From JACQNR01 sp049515175 (GTDB taxonomy: Bacteria; Acidobacteriota; Terriglobia; UBA7540), in contig JBEKUI010000028.1 in assembly GCA_049515175.1 (NCBI GenBank), forward strand, positions 1 to 25,489: 25,489 nt of DNA, in the 5' to 3' direction. This document shows, piece by piece, positions 22,851 to 25,489 of this stretch. Made by a program: the position numbers and the translations under genes. The stretch's first letter is position 1. Each line of letters starts with the position of its first letter. A model generated the notes under the pieces. The model saw nothing but the letters and a program-made list of their open reading frames with translations. It made no database searches and was not told the DNA's origin.

Positions 22851-24179
22851 TCACGCCGCAAAGAAGGCGCTCGAGCCGCGCCGGTCGGTGACGAACGGCT
22901 GCCCGGGATTGCAGTTACTCATGCCACCACCCATGTCCCAGTCGGCGTTGACGTTGTTCTCAGTTACCCATACGGGCACATTGGCGAGCGTAGGCTTTGA
23001 TTGAAGCTGGGAGTAGATGTAATCGACGTGATTCGCAAACGTCGGGATAGTGTCGAGCAGCATTTGGTCTGTGTCGCGCTGGTTGCATGACGAATAGTAG
23101 TGCGTGGCGACCACATCCACCGGCGCCGTCACGTTGTTGACAAACGTGGGCAGGTACCGCTGCGGCTCATTGCCCCAATCGGAGAGTTCCACGGCGACGA
23201 ATTTGAGGTGGGAATCCTCGGCCAGCATTTGAGGCACGACGACGTTGTACATCTCCACGTACGCCTGGGGGGTAAATCCATTGATGTTGGGCTCGTTGTA
23301 GATGCCCCAGTAGGTGATGGGCCAGTTGGGATAATACTGCGAAACGTGATGAATGCCAGCACCGTCGCTGAAGCCGCCGGTGTTGTAATACGTCACGAGT
23401 TGCGCGCAGTAGGTGGCGAACTCCTGAAAGGTGGCGTCCCGCAATCCCATTTGAGGGTTGCCCGTGTTGTACATGAAGACCGGCCCCATGGCGATCTGAT
23501 AGAGCGGGTTGTTGTCACCCGCGGTGAAAATAGGATTCAGGATCCCATCAATGTAAGTGAAATCCCACGAGCCGGCCGATGTGGGCGTCGCTGCAGTGAG
23601 CTGCGGAATGTCGCGCTCCAGCACCTGGACGTTGATGTGCTGCGGGTTCAGTGCGCCGAGAGGCACGGTGGCCTCGGGGTGGTTGACGAAGAATTGGTCC
23701 GTCCATGACGCAGGCTGGAACGAGGTGGACATAAACATGTTGATCGAACTTGTGACCGAGGCGCCCACGGTCGCTATGATCCCGACCGCCAAGTTCATGT
23801 TGGCGCTACCGTTCGATCCGCCACCGCTGGCACGAATCACGACCGGGTGCGTTCCGGCCCCACCGTTCTGTGCTGTGGCCGTGAACGTGACCTTGCCCTT
23901 GTCGCCGCTTCCGGGAGATTCCACTTCAGCGGCCACGCCCGCGGGAAGAATCGAGGTGTCCAACGTCACCGCGCCCGTCACGCCGGATGGCCGGCTGACC
24001 GTGACGTCCACAGGCTGCGGTGCGCCCCCCTGTACGATATTCAAAGTGGAAGTGGAAAGGGTCACGCTGATGGTTGGCGGCAAAGGTGTGGGGGAGGCCG
24101 AGCCTCCTCCGCAGGAAACGTTCAACAGAAGCAGGGATGTCGTCGCAGCAATAGCGGCAATACGGGAACTGAGATACAC
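22851..24179 (-). CDS. Secreted lipoprotein glycoside hydrolase (clan GH-A-like), truncated by in-frame TGA
   Basis: 442 codons from GTG 24179, with GGAG 6 bases upstream. A lipoprotein-type signal (LLLLNVSCGGG) and Thr/Pro linker are followed by an Ig-like domain (TVSRPSGVTGAVTLDTSILP, about residues 35-130). A TIM barrel comes next with acid/base E296 (TYWGIYNEPNIN) and nucleophile E407 (VPVWVTENNV), the two Glu of clan GH-A (GH39/GH51-like). The enzyme would cleave plant or microbial glycans at the cell surface; substrate unknown. Codon 443 is TGA and the frame continues for 109 more codons, so both catalytic Glu remain but the C-terminal barrel and beta domain are lost. It may be a recent pseudogene or a sequence error. 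Confidence 0.75.
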   Translation of the reverse strand: MYLSSRIAAIAATTSLLLLNVSCGGGSASPTPLPPTISVTLSTSTLNIVQGGAPQPVDVTVSRPSGVTGAVTLDTSILPAGVAAEVESPGSGDKGKVTFTATAQNGGAGTHPVVIRASGGGSNGSANMNLAVGIIATVGASVTSSINMFMSTSFQPASWTDQFFVNHPEATVPLGALNPQHINVQVLERDIPQLTAATPTSAGSWDFTYIDGILNPIFTAGDNNPLYQIAMGPVFMYNTGNPQMGLRDATFQEFATYCAQLVTYYNTGGFSDGAGIHHVSQYYPNWPITYWGIYNEPNINGFTPQAYVEMYNVVVPQMLAEDSHLKFVAVELSDWGNEPQRYLPTFVNNVTAPVDVVATHYYSSCNQRDTDQMLLDTIPTFANHVDYIYSQLQSKPTLANVPVWVTENNVNADWDMGGGMSNCNPGQPFVTDRRGSSAFFAA

Positions 24180-24316
24180 GGTGGGCTCCAGCGAGGGGTC
24201 AGCGCAAGCCTACTACTACACTTCGGGGGGAGCAACAAGAGGCAGCTTGCCCGGGAGGCGGCGTCGCCATTTGGGTTCGTCTTCGGGGAGCAGAGGTCGC
24301 GGCTCAGCCGGGCAGG

Positions 24317-24838
24317 TCAACGACGCGCCCCAGACCTTAGCGCTTCCTCCGAAGCTACTTGCCGGGCAATCCGGTAGAACCGGCGCAAGTAGTAGACGAC
24401 AACGACGGCGGTGGCGGCAAGATATGCCCAGACGATCCAGAAGCTCGGACTTTCGCGGGGATTGAAACCGGCACGGATCATGTCGCGGATGAGCAGGCTG
24501 AACAAGAAACAATAAAGCACCGCCAGCCAGCCGCACATATCACCGAGCAGCGGCATGATGTGCTCACGCGCGGCCGGAGGGAAGTCGCTGAGCCGCCGCG
24601 TTCCCAGGCTAACCAGTTGCGGGGCGCGGCGGCCGATCGCCGGCACGGCCAGAATCAGGGCGGTGCCTGCCACTTGGGCGATCAACAGTGTCCAGAGAAC
24701 GTCGGGGCTGCCCCAGGCGGTGGGATGGCCGGCCCAGTTGTAGTGAGTTGGAATGCGTTCAGGCAATTGCGGCATGACGCGGTAAATCACAAACGCCGTG
24801 TAGAGGACCAACGCCAAAGCCAGCCAGCCGAGTTTCAT
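24317..24838 (-). CDS. DUF1648-domain integral membrane protein
   Basis: 173 residues, four membrane segments. After the first (LALALVLYTAFVIYRVMPQL) comes PERIPTHYNWAGHPTAWGSP, the hallmark of the DUF1648 domain seen in SdpI-like and related membrane proteins. Three more helices (VLWTLLIAQVAG, WLAVLYCFLFSLLI, WIVWAYLAATAVVVV) precede a basic tail. Function is unknown; the related SdpI gives immunity to a toxin in Bacillus, but this similarity is only in the domain. The ATG is 3 bases from the predicted transcription start, so the mRNA is probably leaderless. It is divergent from the regulator gene with 60 bases between the start codons. Confidence 0.7.
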   Translation of the reverse strand: MKLGWLALALVLYTAFVIYRVMPQLPERIPTHYNWAGHPTAWGSPDVLWTLLIAQVAGTALILAVPAIGRRAPQLVSLGTRRLSDFPPAAREHIMPLLGDMCGWLAVLYCFLFSLLIRDMIRAGFNPRESPSFWIVWAYLAATAVVVVYYLRRFYRIARQVASEEALRSGARR

Positions 24839-24847
24839 CGCAGCTCA

Positions 24848-24853
24848 ATTGTA
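24848..24853 (-). promoter_or_regulatory. -10 element of the DUF1648 gene
   Basis: Minus strand GAATACAATTG contains TACAAT (24853-24848), predicting a start near 24841, 3 bases before the ATG. No Shine-Dalgarno is present, so leaderless translation is likely. Confidence 0.45.
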
Positions 24854-24884
24854 TTCCAACCTCCTCGCCCAGGCTATTCGCGGG

Positions 24885-24890
24885 TAGAAT
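24885..24890 (+). promoter_or_regulatory. -10 element of the Crp/Fnr-type gene
   Basis: GGGTAGAATAC contains TAGAAT at 24885-24890 and predicts a start near 24897, 2 bases before ATG 24899. No ribosome site is seen, so again a leaderless mRNA. The two promoters are back to back within about 45 bases. Confidence 0.45.
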
Positions 24891-24898
24891 ACTCCCGT

Positions 24899-25489
24899 AT
24901 GCCAAGCTCCCGGGTCACTCGCGCCGCACTTCAGAAGGCCGCAATCTTTGCTGACCTCTCAGAAAAGGAGCTCTCTTTCCTCGCCGAGCGTGTGGTCCCG
25001 CATGATTTTACCGCCGGGCAGGTGGTCTTCTCGGAGGGTGAGCCGTGCAAAGGACTCTTTGTAGTCGAATCCGGCGCGGTCAAGATCTTCAAAACGTCGG
25101 CCAGCGGCCGGGAGCAGGTTTTGGCCGTCGAAGGCGCCGGGGGGTCCGTGGCCGAATTGCCGGTGTTCGATGGCGGAGCTTATCCGGCCTCTGCCATCGC
25201 GCAGAGTGAGGCGCGGCTGCTTTTCGTCAGCAAACGCGATTTTCAGGCGCTGTGCGTGGAGCACCCGGCAGTGGCCCTGAAGGTCTTGAGAGTCCTCGGC
25301 GCGCGGTTGCGGCAACTCGTGGGCATCATCGAAGAACTCTCCTTCACCACGGTGCGCCATCGCCTGGCGGTGCTGCTGTTGCGCTTGGCTCGGCGGCGCG
25401 GCAAGCCCACGGCGCGGGGCGTGGCGTTCACGCTCCCCGGCAGCAATCAGGATCTCGCCTCCCACATCGGCACAGTGCGCGAGCTCGTC
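24899..25489 (+). CDS. Crp/Fnr-family transcription regulator (cut at window end)
   Basis: 197 codons to the window edge, no stop yet; probably about 30 residues are missing. A cyclic-nucleotide-binding-type beta-barrel comes first (FADLSEKELSFLAERVV, FTAGQVVFSEGEPCKGLFVV, GAVKIFKTSASGREQVL). A long dimer helix (VLRVLGARLRQLVGIIEELS) and a winged helix (GSNQDLASHIGTVRELV) follow, whose last part is the DNA-reading helix with Glu in the place used by FNR/CRP proteins. Only two Cys are present, so there is no FNR-type [4Fe-4S] sensor; ligand or heme/NO sensing is more likely. Its targets could include the TTGAT-N4-ATCAA box at 10808, but the window does not prove it. Confidence 0.85.
   Translation, partial: MPSSRVTRAALQKAAIFADLSEKELSFLAERVVPHDFTAGQVVFSEGEPCKGLFVVESGAVKIFKTSASGREQVLAVEGAGGSVAELPVFDGGAYPASAIAQSEARLLFVSKRDFQALCVEHPAVALKVLRVLGARLRQLVGIIEELSFTTVRHRLAVLLLRLARRRGKPTARGVAFTLPGSNQDLASHIGTVRELV

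Noticed and set aside
15918..22853. Genome-wide recoding of TGA as a sense codon
   Set aside because: TGA ends six genes here, and at 9196 reading on would run through the overlapping DUF1858 gene. Only two long genes have internal TGA.
24180..24316. Possible gene between the glycosidase and the DUF1648 gene
   Set aside because: The gap is 137 bases, and the frames through it are extensions of shadows without a start or motif.

Overview
The window is a GC-rich bacterial chromosome segment. Its gene content points to Acidobacteriota: a Cus-type metal pump with a Cys-rich leader protein, a DUF3857/transglutaminase/TPR protein, a CehA/McbA metallohydrolase, an S9 peptidase fused to an FGE-sulfatase domain, and an Ig-domain glycosidase lipoprotein. 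No 16S or marker gene is present, so the phylum is an inference. All recognisable genes end in TAG (11) or TGA (6), none in TAA.

Layout. (1) 150-7385, + strand: a copper/silver efflux operon with promoter, small Cys-rich secreted protein, CusC, CusB, CusA and a NosL-like metal-binding protein. (2) 7398-10434, - strand: an apparent operon of an AhbD-like radical SAM/SPASM protein, a DUF1858-type protein, a YwiC-like membrane protein and a nitroreductase-family protein. It is preceded by a 370-base leader with many hairpins, a sigma-54-like motif and a perfect FNR/DNR-type box (TTGAT-N4-ATCAA). (3) 11116-15466, - strand: a RhaT/GRP-like sugar transporter, a 33-residue membrane miniprotein and an S9 peptidase with a C-terminal FGE-like domain. 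(4) 15720-24179: a CehA/McbA metallohydrolase, a DUF3857-transglutaminase-TPR protein, an intact tartrate/D-malate dehydrogenase and a clan GH-A glycosidase. The first and last are split by in-frame TGA codons and the second by a frameshift. (5) 24317-25489: a DUF1648 membrane protein divergent from a Crp/Fnr-family regulator cut by the window end.

How the parts may work together. CusCBA spans both membranes and exports Cu(I)/Ag(I); the leader protein and the NosL-like protein would bind metal in the periplasm. The AhbD operon looks like an oxygen- or NO-regulated heme-related module. Its FNR box suits a Crp/Fnr regulator, and one is encoded at the right edge, but a link between the two is only a hypothesis.

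The most interesting unexplained signal is the ahbD leader (about 10455-10770, - strand). Several hairpins pair fully only as minus-strand RNA, with G.U wobbles where the plus strand has A.C mismatches. Two loops are GNRA tetraloops only on that strand. One GUUUGC segment has two mutually exclusive partners, as in a riboswitch-like cis-regulatory RNA.
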